DNA from: Candidatus Gastranaerophilales bacterium
GTDB lineage: Bacteria; Cyanobacteriota; Vampirovibrionia; Gastranaerophilales; Gastranaerophilaceae
DNA: 53,641 nucleotides
NCBI GenBank assembly: GCA_910587175.1
Contig: CAJULH010000009.1
Span: 1-53,641, forward strand
Direction of reading: 5' to 3'
Positions 33,188 to 42,900 of this stretch are shown one piece after another; position 1 is the first letter of the stretch, and the number at the start of each line of letters is the position of its first letter. Both the position numbers and the translations under genes were made by a program. The notes under the pieces are model-generated. The model did not search any database and was not told the origin of the DNA. It saw only the letters and a program-made list of their open reading frames with translations.

Positions 33188-34744
33188 ATGAAAACGATAG
33201 AAATAATACCAAAAATCAAGGTGGACAGCAAAGAAAAGCTTGCACTTGTCTATACGCCTGGTGTTGCAAAAAGTTCAAATGCGATAAAAGAGGATTATGA
33301 CAAGGTTTTTGACCTTACAAACAGGTCAAATTCGGTTGCAGTACTATCTTTTAGTTATACAGAAAGCTTAAAACGAGCCGTATATATAAAAGAAACATTT
33401 GGTGCAGATGCTTACCCCTTTGAAATTAAGAAAAATGAGCTTCCTTTTGATGAAACAGAACGCAAAAAAGAGCTTAATTTTGTCATTGAAAATATTATGC
33501 CAAATTTTATGGGAGTTGATACGGTTTTAATGCAGGATAAGCCCTTTGATGCACCTCTGGATATCCCCACAAGGAGTAAAGGATGTCTGTTTAGCGGAAA
33601 TATAAATATTGAAAGCATTGACCCTGTTGAATTGCGCCGTCTTTTTGGCGGTGTAACAGAAACCAAAGTTGCAGAAATACCCGATAATACCTTTAAAAAG
33701 CCGGTTGCAATTGTCTCAGACGGGAGCGCCGTGCTTGGATTAGGCAACATTGGTGCAGAAGCAGGAATTCCCGTTATGGAAGGAAAGGCAGTATTATTCA
33801 AAGAACTTGGCAGCACAGATGCAATGTCTTTGTGTCTTAAAACGCAAATTCCTGCTGAAATTGAGCGAATTGTATATTTACTTGAAAATTCCTTTTCGGG
33901 CATAAATTTGGAGGATATAAGCGCTCCAAGGTGTTTTGAGATTGAGCAAAATTTAATCCAAAAGCTTCAGATTCCTGTTTTCCATGATGACCAGCATGGA
34001 ACCGCAATTGTAGTTCTTGCAGGACTTTTAAACGCAATGAAGGTTGCAGGAAAAAACCTGGAAGATACAAAAATTATTTTCTCCGGAGCAGGCGCTGCAG
34101 GGCAGGCTATTTGCAGGCTCTTAATCAAAATGAGAGAGTTTTTGGCTTCTGTTAATTCAAGTGCAAAAAATTCCGATGATTTAGACAAAAAAGACACACC
34201 CAAATCATCAACAAAAGGTGGTAACGGCATCTTAATGTTTGATAAATCCGGCGCCGTTTATAAAGGACGTCCTGAAAACGACCTGTCGCTTGAGGCTATT
34301 GCAGAAATTACAAATTACGAAAATTTCAAAGGCAGCCTGAAAGACGGTATAAAAGGGGCTGATATTTTCATAGGGGTGAGCACGAAAAACATTCTGACAC
34401 AGAATATGGTAAAAACCATGGCAAATAATGCCGTTGTATTTGCAATTGCAAACCCCGAACCTGAAATATTACCAAATTTGGCACTTGAAGCAGGCGCTTT
34501 AATTGCAGCATCAGGCAGGAGTGATTTTAACAATCAGATAAATAATTCACTTGTTTTTCCGGGGCTTTTTAAGGGCATTTTAAATTCGGGCGTTAAAAAA
34601 ATTGACGACAGAATAAAAATTGAGGCAGCACTTGCCTTAGCAGAAATTGTTCCGGCTGACAAACTGAATAAAAATTATATAATCCCTGACGCCTTAGATA
34701 AAAATGTACCCTTGGGCTTGCAAAAAATATTTCAGCATGTATGA
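33188..34744 (+). CDS. malic enzyme (oxaloacetate-decarboxylating) with a large internal insertion
   Basis: 518 residues. Malic-enzyme motifs: YTPGVA (22-27), SDGSAVLGLGNIGA (177-190), MEGKAVLFK, VFHDDQHGTA with metal ligands (about 260-269) and GAGAAGQAI (Rossmann). Family members of this type have about 400-430 residues and run directly from the VAV strand into SDGTAVLGLG. Here about 120 residues lie between AVL (51-53) and VAIVSDG (173-179), plus a smaller low-complexity insert (SSAKNSDDLDKKDTPKSSTK) after the dinucleotide motif. It converts malate to pyruvate and CO2 with NAD(P). SD AAGGA precedes the ATG. The enzyme may have altered regulation. Confidence 0.87.
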   Translation: MKTIEIIPKIKVDSKEKLALVYTPGVAKSSNAIKEDYDKVFDLTNRSNSVAVLSFSYTESLKRAVYIKETFGADAYPFEIKKNELPFDETERKKELNFVIENIMPNFMGVDTVLMQDKPFDAPLDIPTRSKGCLFSGNINIESIDPVELRRLFGGVTETKVAEIPDNTFKKPVAIVSDGSAVLGLGNIGAEAGIPVMEGKAVLFKELGSTDAMSLCLKTQIPAEIERIVYLLENSFSGINLEDISAPRCFEIEQNLIQKLQIPVFHDDQHGTAIVVLAGLLNAMKVAGKNLEDTKIIFSGAGAAGQAICRLLIKMREFLASVNSSAKNSDDLDKKDTPKSSTKGGNGILMFDKSGAVYKGRPENDLSLEAIAEITNYENFKGSLKDGIKGADIFIGVSTKNILTQNMVKTMANNAVVFAIANPEPEILPNLALEAGALIAASGRSDFNNQINNSLVFPGLFKGILNSGVKKIDDRIKIEAALALAEIVPADKLNKNYIIPDALDKNVPLGLQKIFQHV

Positions 34745-34894
34745 TTAAAATGTCAGAAAACAGCCTGAATACAAGACAGGCAGCCCAACATCTCAAATAT
34801 CAGAAATAGCCTTAATTTTAAGGTATTTTGGTGTTTTTAAAATTTTAGGGTAAATAATATTACAGAAAAATAAACTTGAAGAAAGGTAATAAAC

Positions 34895-35548
34895 GTGAGC
34901 GAAGAAAAAGAAATTCAAACAAGTGAAGCAGTAGAAACAGTTGAAGAAGTTAAAGTGGAAGAAACTGCCGAAGTTGTTGAAACAGCAGAAGAAAATGTTG
35001 AAGTTCAACAATTGAAACCCCAAAGAAAAGGGCAAAGAAGAAGAAAAATCGAAACAGTTGAACCGGTTGAATCAGAATGGAAAGAACAGGTTGTTCAAAT
35101 CCGTCGTGTAACAAAGGTTGTAAAAGGCGGTAAGAAACTTTCTTTCCGCGCAATTGTTATCGTTGGCAATAAAAAAGGACAGGTTGGAATGGGCGTTGCA
35201 AAGGCAGCCGAAGTTATTGTTGCAATTCAAAAAGCTGTTGCAGACGGCAGAAAGAACCTTATCAGTGTTCCTATCTTTAAGACAACAATTCCCCATATGA
35301 TAACAGGTCGTTCAGGCGCAGGCAGTGTTGTTTTAAAACCTGCTTCCCAAGGTACAGGTGTTATTGCAGGTGGTGCAGTTCGTGCAGTGCTTGAATTATC
35401 AGGAATTGAAAACATCTTATCAAAATCATTGGGTTCAAAGTCTCCTCTAAATGCTGCTAATGCAACATTAAACGCTCTTAAGTCTTTAAGAACATTTAAA
35501 GATGTTGCAGCCCAAAGAGGCATCTCAATGAAACAGCTTTTAGGCTAG
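34895..35548 (+). CDS. rpsE: 30S ribosomal protein S5 (uS5) with acidic N-terminal extension
   Basis: 217 residues from a GTG at 34895; AAGAAAGG lies about 8 nt upstream. The S5 core starts near residue 58 (WKEQVVQIRRVTKVVKGGKKLSFRA) and includes GNKKGQVGMGVAKA and the C-terminal SLRTFKDVA. About 45-50 residues rich in Glu/Val (SEEKEIQTSEAVETVEEVKVEE) precede it, longer than in E. coli, followed by a basic stretch (QRKGQRRRK). The upstream neighbour is malic enzyme, not rplR. First gene of a truncated spc operon. Confidence 0.96.
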   Translation: MSEEKEIQTSEAVETVEEVKVEETAEVVETAEENVEVQQLKPQRKGQRRRKIETVEPVESEWKEQVVQIRRVTKVVKGGKKLSFRAIVIVGNKKGQVGMGVAKAAEVIVAIQKAVADGRKNLISVPIFKTTIPHMITGRSGAGSVVLKPASQGTGVIAGGAVRAVLELSGIENILSKSLGSKSPLNAANATLNALKSLRTFKDVAAQRGISMKQLLG

Positions 35549-35626
35549 TTTTAAGCAGGCAAAAGGCAAAAAGCCTGAATGCCAACCACTAAATTAAGAT
35601 AACTAAAAAGAAAAAGGTAAAATAAA

Positions 35627-35812
35627 ATGGCAAAGACAGAAACAGTTAAAATAACTTTGAAAAAAAGTACAATCGGTGCCCCCGAAAAACATACAAAAAT
35701 TGTTAAGGCGCTTGGCTTAACAAAGACAAATCAGGTTGTTGAACACAACAAAACAGATATTATTATGGGTATGGTAAATAAAATTCCCCATCTTGTAGAA
35801 GTTGTGAAATAA
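35627..35812 (+). CDS. rpmD: 50S ribosomal protein L30 (uL30)
   Basis: 61 residues, normal length. VKITLKKSTIGAPEKHTKIVKALGL and the NKIPHLVEV ending are typical L30. It lies between rpsE and rplO, as in the spc operon of other bacteria. The 78-nt gap before it contains a CAGGC/GCCTG inverted repeat. Confidence 0.95.
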   Translation: MAKTETVKITLKKSTIGAPEKHTKIVKALGLTKTNQVVEHNKTDIIMGMVNKIPHLVEVVK

Positions 35813-35832
35813 AACCTTTAAACCCTTGAAAT

Positions 35833-35848
35833 GCACATAAAAATGTGC
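35833..35848 (+). promoter_or_regulatory. small hairpin between rpmD and rplO
   Basis: GCACAT (35833-35838) and ATGTGC (35843-35848) form a perfect 6-bp stem with an AAAA loop in the 75-nt gap. No T tract follows, so it is more likely an mRNA processing or stability element than a terminator. Confidence 0.35.
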
Positions 35849-35887
35849 CTAAAAGTACAATAGCAAAATAATAAGGAATAAAATAAA

Positions 35888-36331
35888 ATGATAACACTAG
35901 AAGATTTAAAGCCTGCTGAAGGATCAGTTAAAAAATCCAAAAGAGTAGGCAGAGGAAGATCATCAGGACATGGTAAAACATCTTGCCGCGGTAACAACGG
36001 TGAAGGACAAAGAAGCGGAAGAACTGCAAAACGCGGTTTTGAAGGCGGTCAGATGCCTGCTTTCAGACGTTTACCAAAACTGAAAGGCTTCAACAATATT
36101 CACGCTTTGAATGCTGCTGAAATAAATGTTTCCGCTCTTGAAAAATTAAACGTTGAAGTAGTTGATTTAGCTTATTTAAAAGAGAATAAAATCGCACATT
36201 CTTCATCTGATATTTTAAGAGTTTTAGGAAACGGCGAAATATCAAAAGCAATTACTGTAAAAGCTACCTATGTTACAGAATCTGCCAAAGCAAAAATCGA
36301 AAAAGCAGGCGGAAAAGTAGAATTAGTTTAA
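35888..36331 (+). CDS. rplO: 50S ribosomal protein L15 (uL15)
   Basis: 147 residues. The Gly/Arg-rich N-terminus (KKSKRVGRGRSSGHGKTSCRG, about residues 15-35) and the GFEGGQMPAFRRLPKLKGF segment (about residues 50-68) are the L15 signature. AAGGA lies about 12 nt before the ATG. Its place between rpmD and secY is the standard one. Confidence 0.97.
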   Translation: MITLEDLKPAEGSVKKSKRVGRGRSSGHGKTSCRGNNGEGQRSGRTAKRGFEGGQMPAFRRLPKLKGFNNIHALNAAEINVSALEKLNVEVVDLAYLKENKIAHSSSDILRVLGNGEISKAITVKATYVTESAKAKIEKAGGKVELV

Positions 36332-36355
36332 TTATTAAAATGAATATTAAAGGTA

Positions 36356-36400
36356 CTAAGCCGCACATTGCAGATAAATTTGAAAGCAAGTGTGGTTTAG
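36356..36400 (+). promoter_or_regulatory. long hairpin in the rplO-secY gap
   Basis: CTAAGCCGCAC (36356-36366) pairs with GTGTGGTTTAG (36390-36400), 11 bp with two G-U pairs, continuing after a bulged A as TTGC/GCAA. It is followed by an AT-rich run without a clean T tract. It could be a weak attenuator, an RNA processing site or a regulatory leader for secY. Confidence 0.45.
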
Positions 36401-36442
36401 AATCTTTAATTTAAAATAAAAGGAAAGGTCAAGTACTCTAAG

Positions 36443-37786
36443 ATGCAACAAGCAAATAATGAACAAATGCTTCAAAGCTTAGTGAGCAATATTCGCTCAA
36501 GCGGACTAAAGCAAAAGTTAATTTTTACGTTTATAATTATTGCCTTGTTTAGGTTTGGCACACAGCTTCCTATCTTTGGCATAAACAACGAAGTTTTCCA
36601 GGCACTTGCTGCAGGAAACAATATGATAGGTTTCTTGGATTTATTTTCAGGGGGAGCTTTAGGAAAAGTTTCAATATTTGCTCTTGGCATAGGACCATAC
36701 ATCACAGCATCAATCATTATGCAGCTTTTGGCTGTAATAATTCCTTACCTTGAAAATCTTCAAAAGGAAGAAGGCGAAGCCGGGAGACGCAAAATCCAGC
36801 AGTTAACAAGACAGTTCACTGTTATACTTGCATTCTTCCAATCATTTGTGTTTGTAACAATTTTGTCAAAACTTCCGGGCTCCATAATGCATACCGTTAA
36901 TCCTTTTATGTTCTTTATGGGCTCTATGATAGCACTTACGGCGGGTGCTGTTATGGTGATGTGGCTTGCAGAATTAATCACCGAAAAAGGCATCGGAAAC
37001 GGCGGTTCACTTTTGATTTTTGTCGGTATCATTTCTGGAATACCTTTGTATACCCAAAGAACTGCGACCCTGGTTTCACAAGACCCAAGATTGCAGCTTG
37101 GTATTATGGCTTTGCTTTTAATATTTGTTGCAACAATAATTTTTATCATAATTTTACATGATGCCGTAAGAAAGGTGCCGATAGTCTCTGCAAGGCGCCA
37201 GGTAGGAAATAAGGTATACGGCGGTCAAAATTCAAATATCCCGTTTAAATTAAATCCGGGTGGTGTAATGCCGATTATCTTTGCTGTTGCAATTCTTCTA
37301 TTCCCTGCAACAATTTTAGGTTTTGTACATCAGATGAACGTTTCAAATCCGGCTTTAAAGAGTGTTTTAGAGTCAATGAATGCATTTTTAAGCCCGTCAA
37401 GTGTTAGCTACTATATTATTTATTTCTTATTAATTGTGGCTTTAACATTCTTTTATGCTTCAATTATTCCAAATATGCAGCCTAAAGAAATTGCAAATAA
37501 TCTTAAAAAATATGGTTCTGCAATTCCCGGCGTTAAGCCCGGAAAACCGACTGCAGAAAAGCTGGATGAAATATTGTCAAGATTAATGTTCATAGGTGCT
37601 ATTGCCCTTGGTATTATTGCAATGATACCAACTGTAGCATCAAAAATTACCAATATTACAACCCTTCAGGGTCTCGGTGCCACATCTTTAATCATTATGG
37701 TTGGTGTTGCGCTCGATTTTATTAATCAAATCAAAACCCATATGCTTGCAAAAAATTATGAAAGTTTCCTAAAACAGGAACAGTAG
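36443..37786 (+). CDS. secY: preprotein translocase subunit SecY
   Basis: 447 residues with ten membrane helices. FRFGTQLPIFGI near the N-terminus, the plug-region GFLDLFSGGALGKVSIFALGIGPYITASIIMQL (about residues 62-94) and the C5/C6 loops FYASIIPNMQPKEIANNLKKYGSAIPGVKPG (about residues 340-370) identify it. It forms the SecYEG protein-conducting channel. It sits between rplO and adk as in most bacteria. Confidence 0.97.
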   Translation: MQQANNEQMLQSLVSNIRSSGLKQKLIFTFIIIALFRFGTQLPIFGINNEVFQALAAGNNMIGFLDLFSGGALGKVSIFALGIGPYITASIIMQLLAVIIPYLENLQKEEGEAGRRKIQQLTRQFTVILAFFQSFVFVTILSKLPGSIMHTVNPFMFFMGSMIALTAGAVMVMWLAELITEKGIGNGGSLLIFVGIISGIPLYTQRTATLVSQDPRLQLGIMALLLIFVATIIFIIILHDAVRKVPIVSARRQVGNKVYGGQNSNIPFKLNPGGVMPIIFAVAILLFPATILGFVHQMNVSNPALKSVLESMNAFLSPSSVSYYIIYFLLIVALTFFYASIIPNMQPKEIANNLKKYGSAIPGVKPGKPTAEKLDEILSRLMFIGAIALGIIAMIPTVASKITNITTLQGLGATSLIIMVGVALDFINQIKTHMLAKNYESFLKQEQ

Positions 37787-37839
37787 TTTTTAACAGGTAA
37801 ACAAAATTTAATAGTCTTTAAAAGAAAGTGTAAGTATTT

Positions 37840-38502
37840 ATGAAAAAAGTTTTTATTTTCTTAGGACCTCCGGGATGCGGCAAGGGCACGCAAACAGATA
37901 CATTGTCTAAAGAATTAGAAATTCCGCACATAGATACAGGTTCACTTTTAAGGGAAAATATTAAAAACGAAACTGAATTTGGCAAAATTGCAAAAAGTTT
38001 CATAGACAAAGGGCAGCTTGTACCTATTGAAGTTGTTGCATCTGTTATAGGAGAGAGAATTTCAAGAGAAGACTGCAGGGAAGGCTATATTCTTGACGGC
38101 TTTCCAAGAAGCATAGAGCAGGCAGAAGCGCTTAAGAATATGTGGGAAAAATCTCCGTATAAGTTTGAAAAAAATGAAAAAGTTGCGGTTTATTTTGATA
38201 TCCCAACTGATGTTTTGGTCGAAAGACTTATAAACAGACGTTCATGCCCAAAATGTGGCAAAATTTACAACCTAAAAAGCTCTGCGCCAAAAGTTGAAGG
38301 CAAATGCGATATCTGTAATGTTGATTTAATTCAAAGAAAAGACGACACGAAAGAAACTGCCGTTTTAAGGTTTGAAACTTACAACAGGGAAACCAAACCC
38401 CTTTTGGATTTTTATAAAAATGAAGGAATTCTGGTGCAAATTAATGCAAACCAGGGAATAGATGCAGTTTATAAAGAATTAAAGAGTGTTATAAATGATT
38501 AA
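37840..38502 (+). CDS. adk: adenylate kinase, zinc-LID type
   Basis: 220 residues. P-loop GPPGCGKGTQ (about residues 7-16), substrate motif DGFPRSIEQAEAL and the LID Zn site with CPKCG (about residues 137-141) and CDIC (about residues 157-160). The four-cysteine LID is known from Gram-positive and many other bacteria. It interconverts ATP, ADP and AMP in the cytoplasm. It overlaps map by 8 nt, so translation is coupled. Confidence 0.96.
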   Translation: MKKVFIFLGPPGCGKGTQTDTLSKELEIPHIDTGSLLRENIKNETEFGKIAKSFIDKGQLVPIEVVASVIGERISREDCREGYILDGFPRSIEQAEALKNMWEKSPYKFEKNEKVAVYFDIPTDVLVERLINRRSCPKCGKIYNLKSSAPKVEGKCDICNVDLIQRKDDTKETAVLRFETYNRETKPLLDFYKNEGILVQINANQGIDAVYKELKSVIND

Positions 38503-39295
38503 CAGAAAATCAAGAGAAGAAATAAAGCTTATGCGTCATGCAGGCGGCGTTGTAGCACTTGTGCATAAGGCAATGAAAGAAGCTGTGAAACCCGGAATTT
38601 CAACATTTGAGCTGGATGAAATTGCAGCAAAAGTTATAAAAGAAAACAAATGTACGCCGACATTTTTAGGCTATAACGGTTTCCCAGGCTGCATATGCAC
38701 ATCAATCAATGAAGAAGTAGTTCATGGAATTCCATCCAAAAACCGCATATTAAAAGAAGGAGACATCGTATCAATCGATGTGGGCGCCACATACAGAGGG
38801 CTTGTCGGGGATTCTGCATGGACTTATCCTGTAGGAAAAATCAGCAAAGAATACGAAGATCTGCTTAAAATAACCGAGCTTGCACTTTTCAACGGCATCT
38901 CAAAGATGAAAGAAGGAAATATTCTTGATGATATTTCAGGTGCTGTGGAAGATACGGCGCTTGGATGCGCAGAAAATATTCCTGATGAATTAAAAAATCC
39001 TGACGGCACAGGAAAGAAATACGGTATTGTCCGCCAATATGGCGGTCATGGCGTAGGACGCAATATGCACGAAGACCCGTTTCTTTTTAACTACAGAGTA
39101 AGGAACAATACAAAGCTTAAAACAGGTTATGTTATTGCAATTGAGCCTATGATTAATCTTGGTGTGGATGAAGTTATAGTATCAACAGTTGATGATTGGT
39201 GCGTTTCAACTGTAGATAATAAAGCTTCTGCCCATTTTGAACATACAGTTGCCGTAACAGATGACGAACCGTTAATTTTGACAGCACTTGAGTAA
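38495..39295 (+). CDS. map: methionine aminopeptidase, type I
   Basis: 266 residues. Metal ligands are visible in order: Asp in SIDVGATYRGLVGDSAWT (two Asp, about residues 90-107), His in GGHGVGRNMHEDP (about residue 184), Glu in AIEPMIN and Glu in HFEHTVAV near the C-terminus. The substrate His is in VVHGIP. It removes the start methionine from new proteins. It is the last gene of the spc-like run, and infA, often next, is absent. Confidence 0.96.
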   Translation: MINRKSREEIKLMRHAGGVVALVHKAMKEAVKPGISTFELDEIAAKVIKENKCTPTFLGYNGFPGCICTSINEEVVHGIPSKNRILKEGDIVSIDVGATYRGLVGDSAWTYPVGKISKEYEDLLKITELALFNGISKMKEGNILDDISGAVEDTALGCAENIPDELKNPDGTGKKYGIVRQYGGHGVGRNMHEDPFLFNYRVRNNTKLKTGYVIAIEPMINLGVDEVIVSTVDDWCVSTVDNKASAHFEHTVAVTDDEPLILTALE

Positions 39296-39325
39296 GCTTT
39301 AAAATAAACTTTTTGGTAACAACTG

Positions 39326-39967
39326 TTATATTTCTGCCTTTTGTACAATATTTGAAATTTTTTCAAGATAGTTAAATTCCGGGTTGAAATACACGGTTTT
39401 GCTTTCATTTTTGGCAAGCGAAACATATGTTATGGATACATTCCTGGTTTTGTAGAGTTTTGATGCTGCATATAAATATACAATGCTTTGGATATCACCT
39501 TCAGGCTTTTTTGGTACATTTACCATTTTCCAGTCATAAATCTCAACTTTGGGAGCTTTTATAGCGCCCACCGCACTGCTTGCCGTGCCACCGTCTTTGC
39601 TGCCGCAGCACAAAACAGCGTCAAACCTGCCTGTAAGGTAAAATTCCTGTTCCTGTTTTCTGATGCATCTTATTAAAAAGGATTGTTCGATATCTTTTTC
39701 CGGAGCGTTTTTTAAGGTTTTTACGGCATTAAATTCTTTGATATTTTCTAAAAATTCTCTGTCCTTTTTGGAAAATGAGGCTTCAATTTTTGCCATATCA
39801 AACCCTTTCAGGTAGAAACACAAAAAATTGTGCAGGTTTTGCCCAGCTTTTGTGCTTGAACTGTCGGGATTTAAAAAAAGTCCGTCTTTATACTTCAGTT
39901 TATATGCAGCTGGGTCATTATCCAAAATTTTTAATGAATTTGCACTAAATACGGTCTTGGTGTTCAT
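39326..39967 (-). CDS. PD-(D/E)XK-family nuclease, probable partner of the UvrD-like helicase
   Basis: 213 residues from the ATG at 39967, which overlaps the helicase stop as ATGA; GGAGG lies 9 nt upstream. The nuclease core is readable: GRFDAVL (motif II Asp, about residues 118-124), IYDWKM (motif III D-x-K, about residues 150-155) and QSIVYLYAASKL (the Q/Y motif of RecB/AddB-type nucleases, about residues 167-178). It has no helicase domain. This is the detached nuclease of an AddAB/RecBCD-like repair enzyme. Confidence 0.8.
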   Translation of the reverse strand: MNTKTVFSANSLKILDNDPAAYKLKYKDGLFLNPDSSSTKAGQNLHNFLCFYLKGFDMAKIEASFSKKDREFLENIKEFNAVKTLKNAPEKDIEQSFLIRCIRKQEQEFYLTGRFDAVLCCGSKDGGTASSAVGAIKAPKVEIYDWKMVNVPKKPEGDIQSIVYLYAASKLYKTRNVSITYVSLAKNESKTVYFNPEFNYLEKISNIVQKAEI

Positions 39968-42900
39968 TTTATATCGCCTCCGCATTCTGATGACATTTTA
40001 ATGTCAAAAATCCGGTTTGGTATTTTGTCCCTCGTCTTATTATAGATTTTATAACTTTTTGCGGATGAAAGATAAAGTTTTCTTTTTGCCCTTGTAAAGC
40101 CAACATATGCAAGTCTGAAATTTTCTTCCTGTATTTCTTTTTTAAGTTCAGCTTCACTTTTTGGTTCGGTTTTAACACTTTCGATAAATTTTGAGTTTTC
40201 TTTAAGTTTAATATCATTAATATCAAAGGTTAAATTATCTGTATACATTTCCGGAATAAAAACATAATCAAACTCATCCCCTTTTGATTTGTGCAGGGTT
40301 AAAATCCTGATTGCAGCATCTGCAGTGCTTTCGGCATTTGAAATAAGTTTTATGCCGGTTCTGTTCGCTTTTGCTGCCATATCATTAAGCTTTTTTACAG
40401 TATCTTCAAAAGTCTTGTTTACATTATAAACTTTTGAAATTATCCCGGAAACAAGCGGTACATTCACCTTATTCAGACACAAGTGTCCTTTTGTATCTCC
40501 TGTAAAATAAAATTCACCAACCTTGTATGCGACTTCATACACAGGTAAATTCCACATCTGTATAAAATATTTTAAGTCCCAGAATATGCCAAAATATTCA
40601 TTATTTCCTACAATAAACGGCTCTTTCAAAGTATCCAGGAAATTTAATATTTCAATATCCTCCCTGTAAAATCCAAGTTCAATAAGGGTTTTAGCACAAT
40701 TTCTTACAATATTATTATTCAAAGGATTATTTATAAAGTTTAAAATGGCTAAAACTACTCTGTATACCGGGTTCAGGCCAAGCGTTTCGGAATTTGTTGT
40801 AAATTCAAGAGTAGAATTTTCAGATAAAAAATTGCTCCAATCCAATACCCCTTTATTGCTCCTTAGAAGTATTGCAACACTTGGGGTCTGCCCGGATACG
40901 TCATTCAAAAGTTCATTAGTCTGGCATTTTGCATATATTTCTTTAATTTTATTCAGGATAAAATCTTTCTCGTCCTTTTCCTTTTCGAATATGAGCTTTT
41001 CAACACTGTTTATATCCTCAATATTTTTTCCGGGAACGGGTTTTGTCTCAACAGGCAAAAACGCATCAGGTGCCATATTTTCAGCATATTTTATAAGTTT
41101 ATTTGAAAAATCAATTATTCCCGTTGCATTTCTGTTTGAATAATCCATTTTTACATTTAAGTTTTCCGATATAAAACGTTTAAACCCCTTTACATCAGCA
41201 TTTGAAAATGTAGTCGTAATAGCCTGGTTCACATCCCCGCAGCGAATAAGATTTTCATTCTTTGCCGTCAATATCTTTATCAGCTCCTGCTGAATTTCAC
41301 TTGAATCCTGTGCTTCGTCCTCTATCACATATTTCATCAGATTTTGATAATATTCCCTTACGCCTTTATCGTTTCTTAAAAGGGTTAAGGAAAGCGCCAA
41401 AAGATCATCGTAATCAATATAGTTAGAGCTCAAAAGCGTGGTCTTATAGGTTTCAAATATTTTGGAAAAAAGCGGGGAGAGCTTATCCGGATTTTGGTGT
41501 TTTTGGTTTTTATAGGCAGAAATTGCCCTGTCATACAAATCCGCCTTTGATAAATCAAGCCCGAAAGAACTCATAATATCCTTTATTATTTGCAACCTCT
41601 TTATTTCATCCAAAATTTCAAAATCCACATCAAGATTCAGTTTTGTATGGTTATTATTTTCCCTTAAAATCCTGAGTGCAAGACCATGAATGGTTGAAAT
41701 GTGCGGCAGTTCAACAAGGTTTGGAAAATTTTCTTTAATCCTTTCTTTGAAATTTCTTGCAGCGGATTCCATAAACGTAAGTACAAAAATATTTTCAGGC
41801 GGTACATTTTCATCCAGAAGTTTTAGAATAAGAGCAAGCATTATAGTGGTTTTTCCGGCTCCTGCAACAGCACTCACAGCCATTTTACCCTGTTTATATT
41901 CTAAAACAGGCGCCTGATCAGGTCTTGGGATAATTTTAAACTCTTTTTTACCCGTATTTTGCGCCTTAAGGGTCTCTTTATCCGTATTGTCACCGTTATT
42001 TTCTTTAAAGAAATGGTTTATGCCTTTAAAATTTTCAACCCCGAGAAAATCATAAATGCTTGAATAAATATAGATTTTACCCTCATTTAAAAGATAAATC
42101 TTTCTTATAATTCTTGCTGTTTTATCAAGTGCGCAGTTTATATTATCTTCAAGTTCAAATGTGCGTTTTTTCCAGCTTTTTTGGAAGACCCAGGCATTAT
42201 AAAGCGGTCCTATATCTTGTTTTGTCCAGTTGGAGCTTGTAGTGTCCAATAAAAATGTATGTTTTGAAACTATGCCATTATCTATAAGTTTTTGGGCAGT
42301 GGACACTATAACTGCATCTTCATCCACATTTGCACCGGAGAGCGGATTTTCAGAAATTATAGTGTTTTCAAGCTGCAAAATCAATTCTCTGTTTGAGACA
42401 ACGATTGTGTCTGCATCTTCAGAAGGACTTAATTTTTCCAAACCCCGGGATGCAAATATCTCCTCAAAATCCCTCACCTGTTTTAAAAGCTGGTTTATTT
42501 TATACAAAATATCCTTGTTTTCAAGCTTTAGCTCAATATACGTATCAGCAAGGGTGTAAAGCTGCTCTGAAAGCTTCAGGGCAGATATTTCATTCAGAAT
42601 ATTCAAAAACTTTTTTATTTCTTCATTATCCGAAAAATCATTTAAACATTCAAAAACACCTTTTTCTGAAACTTCATAGGCATCAGCAATCTTTAAAACA
42701 AGGTTAAAATCCAGACTTAAAATTTTTGCAAGGATTCCCCTTAAGACATAGGGGGAAATCTTTAAATTTTTATTATTTAAGACTTTTAATATCTCAAGAA
42801 GGGCTGCTATGAATGGATTTTTGGACAATTTTTCGCTGCCTGAAAGATATTGAACAGGTGCTTTTATCTTTTCTAATTGAATCTTTAGATAGTCATCAAT

